A stretch of 48,970 nt of DNA from positions 1 through 48,970 of the forward strand of contig JALQYK010000048.1 in assembly GCA_023254115.1 (NCBI GenBank), read 5' to 3'. The notes below the pieces were generated by a model, which was given only the letters and a program-made list of their open reading frames with translations, was not told the DNA's origin and did not search any database. Below are positions 11,742-21,039 of the stretch, in pieces (the stretch's first letter is position 1; each line of letters starts with the position of its first letter). The DNA is from Polynucleobacter sp. GTDB taxonomy: Bacteria; Pseudomonadota; Gammaproteobacteria; Burkholderiales; Burkholderiaceae. A program made the position numbers and the translations under genes.

Positions 11742-11760
11742 ATAGACGGGCGCAGATAAC

Positions 11761-12276
11761 ATGAACCTACATTTCACACTTGTCGACATCGCCTTCTTCA
11801 CCATCCTAGTTATTTCATCTTTAGTAGGTGTGTGGCGTGGTTTGGTGCGCGAAGTGTTGGCCTTGGTGGGTTGGGTGGCTGCAGCATGGATTTCTTATCA
11901 CTACGCCACTTGGTTGGCTCATGAATGGTTAACTGGGGTTCCTGGCGGCGAGATGACCCAATTGGCATTGGGTTTTGTGATCCTATTTATTTTGACCATG
12001 ATTGTGTGCGCCTTGATTGGCCGCTTTTTGGCAAAAATCATGCAGCAAGCAGGCTTAAGTCCCATGGATCGATTATTGGGTTTTGCATTTGGCTTGTTAA
12101 GAGGTTTATTAATTGTTGTTATTTTGAGCAGCCTGATTGTTTTAACCAGTCTTTCTCAAACAACAGAATGGCGTAAAGCTTGGTGTTTGCCTGTGGTCGA
12201 ATTATTAACCGGTATGGCGCACGCATGGTTACCAGATGAGTGGGCTGCTCAGGTGTCTGAGCAGTTGAAGAAGTAA
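11761..12276 (+). CDS. cvpA: CvpA family membrane protein
   Basis: The 171-residue protein has about four membrane helices and the typical opening VDIAFFTILVISSLVGVWRG followed by LVREVLALVGWVAAAW. CvpA was first noted for colicin V production and is tied to envelope homeostasis; its biochemical activity is not settled. The directly following purF is the classic neighbour, often in the same transcript. Confidence 0.93.
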   Translation: MNLHFTLVDIAFFTILVISSLVGVWRGLVREVLALVGWVAAAWISYHYATWLAHEWLTGVPGGEMTQLALGFVILFILTMIVCALIGRFLAKIMQQAGLSPMDRLLGFAFGLLRGLLIVVILSSLIVLTSLSQTTEWRKAWCLPVVELLTGMAHAWLPDEWAAQVSEQLKK

Positions 12277-12300
12277 GTTTTAAAAAGATAGAGGTTTGAT

Positions 12301-13842
12301 ATGTGCGGGATTGTCGGTGCAGTAGGCAATAGTCCAGTAAATCAGTTGCTATATGACGCATTGTTGCTCTTGCAACATCGCGGTCAAGATGCAGCAGGTA
12401 TTGCTACCATGAATGGCAGTTCATTTAGCATGCACAAAGCCAATGGCATGGTGCGTGATGTGTTCCGTACGCGCAATATGCGCAGTTTGCCGGGTAATGC
12501 CGGTATTGGCCAGGTGCGTTACCCAACTGCTGGGTCAGCTAGCAGCGAAGAAGAGGCGCAACCTTTTTATGTGAATGCCCCATTTGGCATCATCTTGGCG
12601 CACAACGGCAATCTAACTAATGCACCTGCTTTGCGTGATGAGATGTTCTATCGCGATCGTCGTCACATTAATACCAATTCAGATACAGAAGTTTTGCTGA
12701 ACGTCTTGGCTGATGAGTTGCAACGTGCAACTAACAGCATTGCATTAGATGCTGGAGCTGCTTTTGCGGCAGTCACTGAAGTGCACAAGCGTTTGAAGGG
12801 TTCTTACGCTGTGGTGTCTTTGATTTCTGGCTACGGTCTTTTAGCTTTTAGAGACCCGTTTGGTATTCGCCCACTGTGTATTGGTCGCTTGGATACACCA
12901 CAAGGCCCAGAGTGGATGGTGGCTTCTGAATCGGTGACACTAGAAGGCCTAGGTTTTAAATTTGTCAGAGACGTCGCTCCTGGTGAGGCTATCTTCATCG
13001 GTGTTGATGGTCAGTTCCAAAGTAAGTTGTGCGCTGAGAATGCCCGTTTGAATCCTTGTATTTTCGAGTATGTTTATTTGGCTAGACCAGATTCATGTAT
13101 TGATGGTGTGACGGTGTATGACGTGCGTTTATTGATGGGTAACTACTTGGCAGAAAAGATTGCGCGTGAGACTGATGTTTCACAAATTGATGTGGTCATG
13201 CCAATTCCTGATTCAAGCCGTCCAGCTGCGATGCAGGTGGCCAAGCTATTGGGTGTACCGTATCGTGAAGGATTCTTTAAGAATCGTTATGTGGGTCGTA
13301 CCTTCATCATGCCTGGTCAGGCGATGCGTAAAAAATCAGTGCGTCAAAAGCTTAACGCCATGCGTTTGGAGTTTAAAGACAAAAACGTATTGATTGTTGA
13401 TGACTCAATTGTGCGCGGTACAACTTCGTATGAGATTGTGCAAATGGCGCGTGATGCGGGTGCTAAGAAAGTTATTTTTGCCTCAGCAGCGCCTCCTGTA
13501 CGATTCCCTAACGTTTATGGCATCGATATGCCAACACGCAGTGAGTTGGTGGCTTATGGTCGCACGCATGATGAGATCACCAAACTAATTGGTGCTGATG
13601 AGTTGATTTATCAGGATGTTGAAGATCTTAAGAAAGCTGTGCGAGATATCAACCCAGCGATTGCTAATTTTGATGCTTCTTGCTTCGATGGTCAGTACAT
13701 CACTGGAGACATCACAGAGTCGTATTTAGATGCTTTAGAAGCTTCTCGTAATACACCAAAGTCTCTAGCAGACCGTCAGCAAGCCGAGGGTTCTGATTTG
13801 GCAAGATCACAATTACATTTACATTTAGCCTCTCAAGAGTAG
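12301..13842 (+). CDS. purF: Amidophosphoribosyltransferase PurF
   Basis: PurF makes phosphoribosylamine from PRPP and glutamine, the first step of purine synthesis. It is 513 residues. MCGIVGAVG places the N-terminal nucleophile Cys at residue 2 after Met removal. The glutaminase domain continues through [12 protein letters not shown] and AHNGNLTNA. The PRPP-binding loop is [14 protein letters not shown] near residues 363-376. GAGG at 12292-12295 provides the ribosome-binding site. Confidence 0.98.
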   Translation: MCGIVGAVGNSPVNQLLYDALLLLQHRGQDAAGIATMNGSSFSMHKANGMVRDVFRTRNMRSLPGNAGIGQVRYPTAGSASSEEEAQPFYVNAPFGIILAHNGNLTNAPALRDEMFYRDRRHINTNSDTEVLLNVLADELQRATNSIALDAGAAFAAVTEVHKRLKGSYAVVSLISGYGLLAFRDPFGIRPLCIGRLDTPQGPEWMVASESVTLEGLGFKFVRDVAPGEAIFIGVDGQFQSKLCAENARLNPCIFEYVYLARPDSCIDGVTVYDVRLLMGNYLAEKIARETDVSQIDVVMPIPDSSRPAAMQVAKLLGVPYREGFFKNRYVGRTFIMPGQAMRKKSVRQKLNAMRLEFKDKNVLIVDDSIVRGTTSYEIVQMARDAGAKKVIFASAAPPVRFPNVYGIDMPTRSELVAYGRTHDEITKLIGADELIYQDVEDLKKAVRDINPAIANFDASCFDGQYITGDITESYLDALEASRNTPKSLADRQQAEGSDLARSQLHLHLASQE

Positions 13843-13851
13843 TATTGAGTT

Positions 13852-15054
13852 ATGAGCGATAAAAAAAGAGCACCTCTAGATATTAAAAATCTGCAAACTG
13901 ACACCTTGGGTGTTAGGGCAGGTGTTCGTCGTACAGAATTTAATGAACATTCTGAAGCGATGTTCCTCACATCAAGCTTTTGCTTTGACAGCGCTGCTGA
14001 TGCGGCTCATGGTTTTGCAAATGCTGAAAAAGGTTTTATCTATTCAAGGTTTACTAATCCAACTGTAGCGATGTTCCAAGATCGCTTGGCAGCGATGGAG
14101 GGTGGTGAGGCTTGCATTGCGACATCATCTGGCATGTCTGCCATCATGACTGTGGCAATGTCGCATTTACAAGCCGGCGACCATGTGGTTTGTTCGCGTT
14201 CTGTATTTGGTGCGACGATTCAGTTATTCACTGCTATCTTGGGTAAGTTCGGTATTGAAACCACATATGTGGATATGTCTGATCTTGGCTCATGGAAGGC
14301 TGCGGTCAAGCCAAATACCAAACTGTTTTATTTGGAAACTCCATCTAATCCATTGACGGAAGTGGCAGACATTGCGGGGATAGCAAAAATTGCAAAAGCT
14401 GCTAACGCACTATATGTGGTGGATAACTGCTTTTGCACACCTGCTTTGCAAAAACCAATTGAACTGGGTGCGGATGTGGTGATTCATTCTGCTACCAAGT
14501 ACTTGGATGGCCAAGGTCGGGTGTTGGGTGGTGCAGTAGTGGGCACAGAAGAATTTATTTTGGGTAAGGTCTTCCCGTACGTGCGTACATCTGGACCCAC
14601 CTTATCCGCATTCAATGCATGGGTGATTTTAAAAGGTTTAGAGACTCTGAACTTAAGAGTGGAAAAGCAAAGTCAATCAGCGTTGGAGTTAGCTGAGTGG
14701 CTGGAACAGCAACCTGCAGTTGAGCGTGTTTACCATCCTGGTTTGAAGTCTCATCCACAGTATGAGTTGGCCAAAGCTCAGCAAAAAATGGGTGGTCCTA
14801 TTTTGTCATTCACACTCAAGGGTGGTAAAGAGGCTGCATGGAAAGTGATTGATGGCACCAAACTGTTATCGATCACGGCTAACTTGGGTGACACGAGAAC
14901 CACTATCACTCATCCTGCGACAACGACCCATGTGCGTGTGACTCCTGAAGCACGTGCTGCAGCGGGTATCACTGATAGCTTGGTACGTATTGCAGTCGGT
15001 CTAGAGAATATTGAAGATATTAAAAACGATTTGTTGACTGGCTTAAAAGCCTAA
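13852..15054 (+). CDS. metZ: O-succinylhomoserine sulfhydrylase MetZ
   Basis: MetZ joins O-succinylhomoserine and sulfide to give homocysteine, a direct-sulfurylation route to methionine. It is a 400-residue enzyme of the Cys/Met metabolism PLP family. The PLP lysine is in HSATKYLDGQGRVLGGAVVG; the SATKYLDGQGR version is typical of MetZ rather than MetB or MetC. The start lies 9 bases after purF. A perfect 13-bp hairpin closes the transcript downstream. Use of sulfide fits the sulfur genes that follow, but this pairing is probably incidental. Confidence 0.93.
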   Translation: MSDKKRAPLDIKNLQTDTLGVRAGVRRTEFNEHSEAMFLTSSFCFDSAADAAHGFANAEKGFIYSRFTNPTVAMFQDRLAAMEGGEACIATSSGMSAIMTVAMSHLQAGDHVVCSRSVFGATIQLFTAILGKFGIETTYVDMSDLGSWKAAVKPNTKLFYLETPSNPLTEVADIAGIAKIAKAANALYVVDNCFCTPALQKPIELGADVVIHSATKYLDGQGRVLGGAVVGTEEFILGKVFPYVRTSGPTLSAFNAWVILKGLETLNLRVEKQSQSALELAEWLEQQPAVERVYHPGLKSHPQYELAKAQQKMGGPILSFTLKGGKEAAWKVIDGTKLLSITANLGDTRTTITHPATTTHVRVTPEARAAAGITDSLVRIAVGLENIEDIKNDLLTGLKA

Positions 15055-15083
15055 TACATCTTGATTTAACGATGAATCAGGTT

Positions 15084-15116
15084 CAGAAAAGGAAGCTTAA
15101 AAGGCTTCCTTTTCTG
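15084..15116. terminator. Bidirectional terminator between metZ and the MBL-fold gene
   Basis: A perfect 13-bp inverted repeat: CAGAAAAGGAAGC at 15084-15096 and GCTTCCTTTTCTG at 15104-15116, with a 7-base loop. The arms are A- and T-rich at their outer halves, so it can terminate from either side. The 3' end of the converging minus-strand gene (its stop is at 15097-15099) lies inside the loop and right arm. Confidence 0.8.
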
Positions 15117-16101
15117 CTTCTAGATAAGCCAAACTCACATATTTGCCGATATTAGATTCAAAGCCTTTAGTATTTTTTGCATACTTAATCACACGAGGGT
15201 CTTTTAAAACTAATCCTTTGGCAGTGCTTGGATCCACGCCATCTTTCACAGCTTGAACACATGTTTCGTAGATGCCCGCTAAGAATGTGCCGTACTCATT
15301 GAGCAGTTCTTTTTTGGCGTGACCATGACCAGGTATCCACAACTGTTGGCCAGTTGATTCAAAAAGAGCTTTGTATGTTTTAAAAGTGCCGACATAAGAC
15401 CCATCATCGATATTGGCAATTCTCTGATCCATGGCAATGTCGCCAACATGGGTGACTTTGTCCTCAACCACTTCCATGCAAATATCACCAGGTGTGTGAG
15501 CCACACCATAGTGGTGAACCTTGATGGTCACGTCGCCATAATTAAATACATCGCCGTGTTTCACGGGGTGTGTTGGTGGAATAACTTTGGTGCCCACTGT
15601 GGCTTGATTTGTCCAACGTTCCATGAGGCTGCGCCAAGTATTGCCTTCGATGCCTTTGATTTGCTCAAGACTATAGGGGTGAGCGTAGATAGGCATCTGG
15701 CCATAGGCATCAATGAACGCTTGGTTACCTAAAAAGTGGTCGCCATGGTAGTGAGAGTTAAAAATAGCCACCACTGGTTGCTTTGTCACAGTTTTAAGCA
15801 TCCGAATCGCCATCTCGCCAATCTGAAGGGATGCACCGCTATCTAGGACCACCACACCTTTGGAAGTGATCGCAAAAGTAATGTTGGCCATCATTCCTTG
15901 GTTTTCAGCAGTTGGAAAGCCATCTGGTGAATAGATCATCCAAACATGCTTACTCAATTGTTTAATCGGGTGATCTTTAACCCGAGGACCTTTGATGAAG
16001 TCTTCTGTTGCTTTGGCTAATTCAATTGCTTGAGGTAAGACAAGTAAACCTGCAGCGCCTAAAGTTAATTTGAGGATATTTCTGCGGTTATTTATCTTCA
16101 T
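15097..16101 (-). CDS. Tat-exported metallo-beta-lactamase-fold hydrolase
   Basis: This 334-residue protein begins MKINNRRNILKLTLGAAG, a twin-arginine signal with a hydrophobic core to about residue 28, so export to the periplasm is predicted. The metal ligands of the fold are all visible: HYHGDH in NSHYHGDHFLGN, His in VAHTPGDI, Asp in HVGDIAMD, and His in IPGHGHAKKEL. The substrate is unknown. A SoxH-like role is possible: SoxH is a metallohydrolase of sox clusters, and this gene lies about 2 kb from soxC, in the same direction as modBC. Quinoprotein-associated hydrolases are an alternative. Confidence 0.85.
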   Translation of the reverse strand: MKINNRRNILKLTLGAAGLLVLPQAIELAKATEDFIKGPRVKDHPIKQLSKHVWMIYSPDGFPTAENQGMMANITFAITSKGVVVLDSGASLQIGEMAIRMLKTVTKQPVVAIFNSHYHGDHFLGNQAFIDAYGQMPIYAHPYSLEQIKGIEGNTWRSLMERWTNQATVGTKVIPPTHPVKHGDVFNYGDVTIKVHHYGVAHTPGDICMEVVEDKVTHVGDIAMDQRIANIDDGSYVGTFKTYKALFESTGQQLWIPGHGHAKKELLNEYGTFLAGIYETCVQAVKDGVDPSTAKGLVLKDPRVIKYAKNTKGFESNIGKYVSLAYLEAEKEAF

Positions 16102-16115
16102 AAAACCTCATGTGG

Positions 16116-17201
16116 TCATTTAATGAGTTCTGGGTTAATTGGCATGATATGAATTTGATCAGGATCTAAATAAATCTTCTTATGAGCTCCAACGGTGATA
16201 CCTAATCTTTTTAGCTCGTTAGATGATGCTTGCCAGACTATTTGATCATCACATCCTTTGACTTGCCAATAAATCACAGCAATTTGACCCAATTGTCGAA
16301 CTCGAATAACTTCACAGTCAATTAGATTATTTTTGTAACTATTTATATCTTGCTCAAAACCAATCACCTCAATCGAGTGACTTGGAATAACCCATGCCAC
16401 ATCTGTAGGTTTTTTAATCTTGCCTTTGTCTTTAACAATCAGTTTTAAGCCTGCTTGACCCCAGCTGAGTACACCGGATTCAAAAATGCCACGGAATAAG
16501 TTAGGGCTGCCTACTAATTCTGCAACGCGAGCATTGCGTGGCTTATCTAAGAGTTGTTGGGGCGCTGATGTTTGTAAGCTCACGCCATTGTCAATCACGG
16601 TGATTTTGTCACCCAAGCGAATTGCTTCGTTGAGATCATGCGTGACTAAGATGATTGGTAAGGACACTGCTTGACGTAACTCAGACAGTGCCTCGTATAA
16701 ATTTTGACGAGTAGGGGCATCTACTGCTGAAAAAGGCTCATCTAGCAAAAGTAATCTTGGGTCTCGTGCTAAAGCGCGTGCCAGTGCAACACGTTGTTGT
16801 TGACCGCCAGAGATTTCATGGGGGTAACGGTCTGCTAAATCAGCGATTCGTAATCGCTTTAACCAACGATGACCTTCATCACTGGATGAGGCTTGTCTAG
16901 CAATCAGTGGTATGCAAACATTTTCTAAAACTGTTAAATGTGGAAAAAGAGCATATTGCTGAAACAAAAACCCAACAGATCTTTTTTCTGTTGGTACGCA
17001 AATCTTTTGGGTGGTATCAAGCCAAGTCTGATCTTGACATCGAATCAATCCGCTAACGTCTGATAGACCTGCAACGCTCCTTAATGCGGTGGTTTTCCCA
17101 CTGCCCGATGGGCCAACTAAAACATGCAACTCACCCAACTCGCATTCAAATTGAATATTGATGGGGAAACCTTTTTGGCGATGTATGTTGACTTTGAGCA
17201 T
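16116..17201 (-). CDS. modC: Molybdate-type ABC transporter ATP-binding protein ModC
   Basis: The ATPase of a molybdate (or tungstate/sulfate-type) importer, 361 residues. Walker A is GPSGSGKTT near residue 33, the ABC signature is ISGGQQQRVALARAL, Walker B is RLLLLDEPFSAVD, and the switch His is in ILVTHDLNEA. The C-terminal third (from about residue 230) is of the size and place of a TOBE/Mop-type domain. It overlaps the modB stop by one base (TAATG), so the two are coupled. Molybdate is inferred from the ModB partner and the neighbouring molybdoenzyme gene soxC. Confidence 0.85.
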   Translation of the reverse strand: MLKVNIHRQKGFPINIQFECELGELHVLVGPSGSGKTTALRSVAGLSDVSGLIRCQDQTWLDTTQKICVPTEKRSVGFLFQQYALFPHLTVLENVCIPLIARQASSSDEGHRWLKRLRIADLADRYPHEISGGQQQRVALARALARDPRLLLLDEPFSAVDAPTRQNLYEALSELRQAVSLPIILVTHDLNEAIRLGDKITVIDNGVSLQTSAPQQLLDKPRNARVAELVGSPNLFRGIFESGVLSWGQAGLKLIVKDKGKIKKPTDVAWVIPSHSIEVIGFEQDINSYKNNLIDCEVIRVRQLGQIAVIYWQVKGCDDQIVWQASSNELKRLGITVGAHKKIYLDPDQIHIMPINPELIK

Positions 17202-17842
17202 TAGCGCACCTTCTTTTGGTTGGTGAGTTGATAGCTCAAGGTAATTGCGAGCAATGATGTGAGCAACAATGCCAAGGACATCGCGGCGGCGCCAGAGTTG
17301 TCCATATTTTGCACGCTGTCATAAATTGAGATTGCGATAGTTTTAGTTTCTCCAGGAATGGATCCACCAATCATTAAGACCACGCCAAATTCTCCGAGTG
17401 TGTGCGCAAAGGTCATCACTGCAGCGCTAACGATGCCTCGCCAAGCAAGTGGTAGTTGAATGAGCTTAAATGCTTGCCAACGATTTAGGCCGCTGCATTT
17501 AGCAGCCTCATTAATTTCTTGTGGAATCGCTTCAAACGCACGTTGAATAGGTTGAATCGCAAAAGGCAGATTAAAAATGATCGATGCAATCACTAAACCT
17601 GTGAATGTAAAAACCAATGGTTGGTTAAATAATTGAACGCCACTGAATGTGACGAGTAAGTAATAACCAAGCACGGTAGGAGGCAACACGAGTGGCAAAG
17701 CAAGTGATGCTTCAAGTAATGATTTATTTTTTTTGCTATGAGCCAGTTGATAAGCAGCCCATATGCCAAACGGAATTAAAAATAACAGCGTACACAAGGC
17801 AAGCTTGAGTGAGAGTATGAGTGCCTGTGTATCGAATGACAT
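17201..17842 (-). CDS. modB: Molybdate ABC transporter permease ModB
   Basis: The inner-membrane channel of the importer, 213 residues with about five helices. The EAA-type cytoplasmic loop that contacts the ATPase is seen around FEAIPQEINEAAKCSGLNRWQAFKLIQLPLA. LEASLALPLVLPPTVLGYYLL is characteristic of ModB. It opens the minus-strand operon modB-modC-MBL. No periplasmic molybdate-binding protein (ModA) is encoded beside it, although modA normally precedes modB. Confidence 0.88.
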   Translation of the reverse strand: MSFDTQALILSLKLALCTLLFLIPFGIWAAYQLAHSKKNKSLLEASLALPLVLPPTVLGYYLLVTFSGVQLFNQPLVFTFTGLVIASIIFNLPFAIQPIQRAFEAIPQEINEAAKCSGLNRWQAFKLIQLPLAWRGIVSAAVMTFAHTLGEFGVVLMIGGSIPGETKTIAISIYDSVQNMDNSGAAAMSLALLLTSLLAITLSYQLTNQKKVR

Positions 17843-18066
17843 AGTTAGTGAAATTTTATAGCTGTTCGCAAAAAAATATTTTCAGTTAGATAAAGCAAAT
17901 AAGTGTTCTCAAAAAAAGCATAGTGCTTACCCTTAAAGCATCAAAAAACTAACAACTTTTTGTTATTTGCATATTTCAAAAAGATCTATAAGCATGAATA
18001 ATCTCATACTAGTTGAAAAAATATTCAACACAAATAATTTTGAGTTGTTTGAACTTTGGGGGTCCT
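17843..18066. promoter_or_regulatory. Divergent AT-rich control region between modB and soxC
   Basis: About 220 bases separate the divergent modB and soxC starts. I find no convincing sigma70 promoter by eye. Short inverted repeats are present: AAGCA-TAG-TGCTT near 17918-17931 and, most clearly, GTTGAA-AAAATA-TTCAAC at 18012-18029. The latter lies about 38 bases ahead of the likely soxC GTG and is a reasonable operator candidate. No ArsR-type SoxR gene is in the window. Confidence 0.4.
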
Positions 18067-19416
18067 GTGCCAGATAAAAAGAAATCTACACCAATAGGTA
18101 GGTTACGTCGTGCGCCAGAAAACTTCGTAACTCAGCAATTTGCTGATGAAGTTTACGAGCATGGTTTGAGTGAAGAGCGCCGCGGTTTTTTGCGTAAGAG
18201 TTTTGTTGCAGCCTTGGGTGCAACAGCAGCAGGTACTGCAATTGCCGCTGAAGGCGAAAAAGTTATTTTAGAAAAGCAACAATGGCAAACGACCTTGGGT
18301 CAACCAGTTGCTGCACGCCCATACGGTATGCCATCACAATGGGAAGCTGCTTTGCAGCGTCGTGAGTCACCAGGTTTGACTCGTGTGCCTGCAGCATCAG
18401 TAGCGTTTTCTCCACTACAAGGGTTCTTCGGCATCATTACTCCAAACGGTTTGCACTTTGAACGTCATCACCAAGGTTGGTATGACATCGATCCAGCGCA
18501 GCATCGTTTGATGATTAATGGTTTGGTGCGCCAAGAAAAAGTTTTTACGATGGATGATTTGATGCGCTTACCAAGCGTGTCACGCATCCACTTTATTGAG
18601 TGTGGTGCTAATACAGGTTTAGAGTGGGGTAACGTTGCTGTTCCAAGCGTGCAATACACCCACGGTATGTTGTCTTGCTGCGAGTTCACAGGTGTGCCTC
18701 TTTCAGTCTTGTTAGACATGTGTGGCGCAGACTTGAAAAAAGGCAAATACATTTTGGCTGAAGGTGGCGACGGTTCTGGTATGACTAGAACTATCCCAAT
18801 GGACAATGCTCTTAAAGACGTATTAGTTGTTTGGGGTATGAACGGTGAAATGTTGCGCCCAGAGAACGGTTACCCATTGCGCTTATTGGTTCCTGGTGTA
18901 CAAGGTGTGAGTTCTGTGAAGTGGTTGCGTCGTATTGAAGTGGGCGACATGCCTTATGCGACCAAAGATGAAGCAGTTCACTACATCGATTTGTTGCCAA
19001 GTGGTTTGCATCGTCAATACACCACCGTACAAGAATGTAAGTCTGTGATCACAACGCCATCAGGTGGTCAGCAGTTGCTAGACAAAGGTTTCTATAACAT
19101 CAGCGGTATGGCCTGGTCTGGTCGTGGCAAGATCAAGCATGTAGATATTTCAGTTGATGGTGGTAATAACTGGCGCAGAGCCCGCCTAGAGACACCAGTG
19201 TTATCAAAAGCGATCACACGTTTCAATATGGACTGGGTATGGGACGGCTCACCAGCAATCTTGATGTCTCGTGCAACCGATGAAACTGGTTACGTGCAGC
19301 CGATGGTGAAACAACTACGTGAAGTGCGCGGTACACGTTCGATTTATCACAACAATTCAATTCAGGCTTGGAAGCTTGATGTGAACGGGGAGTTAAGCAA
19401 TGTTCAAGTTGGCTAA
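18067..19416 (+). CDS. soxC: Sulfane dehydrogenase molybdenum subunit SoxC
   Basis: SoxC is the molybdenum-cofactor half of sulfane dehydrogenase, which oxidises the sulfane sulfur carried by SoxYZ in the periplasm. It belongs to the sulfite oxidase family. A Tat signal (ERRGFLRKSFVAALGATAAG) lies about residues 36-62. The cofactor Cys is in FIECGANTG, and the C-terminal dimerisation domain has VDISVDGGNNWRRARLE. The frame is open from a TTG at 18013, but I prefer GTG 18067 because a GGGGG run at 18058-18062 precedes it and MPDKKKSTPIGRLRRAPE is a normal N-terminus (449 residues). Its end overlaps soxD by 17 bases. Confidence 0.95.
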   Translation: MPDKKKSTPIGRLRRAPENFVTQQFADEVYEHGLSEERRGFLRKSFVAALGATAAGTAIAAEGEKVILEKQQWQTTLGQPVAARPYGMPSQWEAALQRRESPGLTRVPAASVAFSPLQGFFGIITPNGLHFERHHQGWYDIDPAQHRLMINGLVRQEKVFTMDDLMRLPSVSRIHFIECGANTGLEWGNVAVPSVQYTHGMLSCCEFTGVPLSVLLDMCGADLKKGKYILAEGGDGSGMTRTIPMDNALKDVLVVWGMNGEMLRPENGYPLRLLVPGVQGVSSVKWLRRIEVGDMPYATKDEAVHYIDLLPSGLHRQYTTVQECKSVITTPSGGQQLLDKGFYNISGMAWSGRGKIKHVDISVDGGNNWRRARLETPVLSKAITRFNMDWVWDGSPAILMSRATDETGYVQPMVKQLREVRGTRSIYHNNSIQAWKLDVNGELSNVQVG

Positions 19417-20464
19417 TCAATTAACTAAACACCTCGTTTTAGCTGGTTTGGCATTGGGCACGATGGGTGTTGCGCATGCTGATACTAAATATCCAGGTAT
19501 TGGTCGTGAAGCGACTAAAGCTGAAGTAGCTGCTTGGGACATTGATGTTAGACCTGACTTCAAAGGTCTTCCAAAGGGATCTGGCACAACAGCACGTGGT
19601 CAAGAAGTATGGGAAGGTCGCTGTGCTTCATGTCATGGTACTTTTGGTGAATCAAATGAAGTGTTCACACCAATTGTGGGTGGCACAACTAAAGAGGACA
19701 TCAAAACAGGTCGAGTAGCTTCTTTAACGAGCGAAAAGCAACCGCAAAGAACTACTTTGATGAAAGTGGCTACTGTGTCAACGCTATGGGATTACATTCA
19801 CCGTGCGATGCCATGGAATGCTCCTAGAACATTATCAGTAGATGACACCTATGCAGTATTAGGTTATGTCTTATCGATGGCTGAAATTGTTCCTGAAGAC
19901 TTCACTTTGAGCGATCAAAATATTGCAGAAGTGCAAAAGCTAATGCCTAACCGCAATGGTATGACTCAGGCTCACGGCATGTGGAATGAGGGTGGTAAGC
20001 CAGACGTCAAAGCTACAGCTTGTATGACCAACTGCACAAAACACGTGACAATTGGTTCAACTTTGCCAGACTATGCTCGTAACGCTCACGAAAATCTTGC
20101 GCTGCAAAATAGACCATATGGCCCATTCCGTGGCGCTGATACAACAAAGCCACCATTGGCTAAGTTGCCAGGTAAGGGTTTAATGGCGGTGAATTTGGCT
20201 GCAGCTGAATCTATCACCCCAGAAGGCTTATTTAAGAAGCATAATTGTTCAACCTGCCATGCGCCTGCTAGCCGTGCTATTGGGCCAGCGATTTCAGAGG
20301 TGGCCGCTAAGTACAAGGGTCAAGCTGACGCCATGAGCAAGTTGCACAAAAAGGTGAAGGTTGGTGGCGCTGGTACATGGGGTGCAATCCCAATGCCACC
20401 ACATGCCCATGTGCCTGAGGGGGATATTGATGTGTTGGTAAGGTGGATGCTTACTGGCAAATAA
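19400..20464 (+). CDS. soxD: Sulfane dehydrogenase cytochrome c subunit SoxD
   Basis: SoxD takes electrons from SoxC and passes them to the respiratory chain. The 354-residue precursor has a Sec signal (MFKLANQLTKHLVLAG ... AHA). Two haem c sites are seen: C75ASCH79 in the N-terminal domain and C283STCH287 in the C-terminal domain, with later Met residues as possible sixth ligands. A further pair of cysteines, C208-MTN-C212, lies between the domains and does not form a CXXCH site. The start lies inside the end of soxC, which implies coupled translation. Confidence 0.95.
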   Translation: MFKLANQLTKHLVLAGLALGTMGVAHADTKYPGIGREATKAEVAAWDIDVRPDFKGLPKGSGTTARGQEVWEGRCASCHGTFGESNEVFTPIVGGTTKEDIKTGRVASLTSEKQPQRTTLMKVATVSTLWDYIHRAMPWNAPRTLSVDDTYAVLGYVLSMAEIVPEDFTLSDQNIAEVQKLMPNRNGMTQAHGMWNEGGKPDVKATACMTNCTKHVTIGSTLPDYARNAHENLALQNRPYGPFRGADTTKPPLAKLPGKGLMAVNLAAAESITPEGLFKKHNCSTCHAPASRAIGPAISEVAAKYKGQADAMSKLHKKVKVGGAGTWGAIPMPPHAHVPEGDIDVLVRWMLTGK

Positions 20465-20526
20465 ACCATTAATATGGATAAGTACACAGAATTATTTGAA
20501 ATTTAGTTTTTTAAGAAGGAGTTCGT

Positions 20527-20982
20527 ATGAACCTAAAACGTCGTGAAGCATTGCGATTAACAGCAATCATTGGTTTGATGGCAGCAACAGGCTTGATTTC
20601 TCAAGCTGAAGCAGCTGAGTGGAATAAAGCAGCATTTGATGCAAAGTCATTGGACGATGTATTGAAGTCATTAGGTGGTTCATCAGCAGATAAATCATCA
20701 GCGATCACTATTAATGCTCCTGATATTGCCGAAAACGGTGCAGTTGTGCCAGTTGGCGTGACATCAACATTGCCAAAAACACAACAAATGGCGATTTTGG
20801 TTGAGAAAAACCCAAGCGCACTAGCAGCTCAATTTATTTTGACAGCTGATTCTGAGGCATTTGTGGCTTCACGCGTGAAGATGGGTCAAACATCTAACGT
20901 ACATGCTTTGGTTAAAGCAGACGGTAAGTGGTATGTAACAACAAAAGAAGTTAAGGTGACTTTGGGTGGTTGCGGCGGCTAA
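20527..20982 (+). CDS. soxY: Thiosulfate-oxidising carrier protein SoxY
   Basis: SoxY carries all covalent sulfur intermediates of the Sox cycle on a C-terminal Cys. The 151-residue protein ends exactly in the swinging-arm motif GGCGG, with Cys149. The N-terminus MNLKRREALRLTAIIG resembles a Tat signal; the SoxYZ heterodimer is known to be exported this way, with SoxZ riding along. An AAGGAG ribosome-binding site lies at 20515-20521. It follows soxD after 62 bases. Confidence 0.97.
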   Translation: MNLKRREALRLTAIIGLMAATGLISQAEAAEWNKAAFDAKSLDDVLKSLGGSSADKSSAITINAPDIAENGAVVPVGVTSTLPKTQQMAILVEKNPSALAAQFILTADSEAFVASRVKMGQTSNVHALVKADGKWYVTTKEVKVTLGGCGG

Positions 20983-21039
20983 TAGCCCCCTCACAGAAGA
21001 TTCATTTAACTCATTAATTTGTACTGAAAGGAAAGAAAA

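Noticed and set aside
13843..13851. SAM riboswitch or leader ahead of metZ
   Set aside because: Only nine bases separate purF and metZ, so there is no room for a leader.
18013..18066. A longer SoxC from TTG 18013
   Set aside because: The added 18 residues are unlike SoxC N-termini, lack a ribosome-binding site, and the GGGGG ahead of GTG 18067 fits better.
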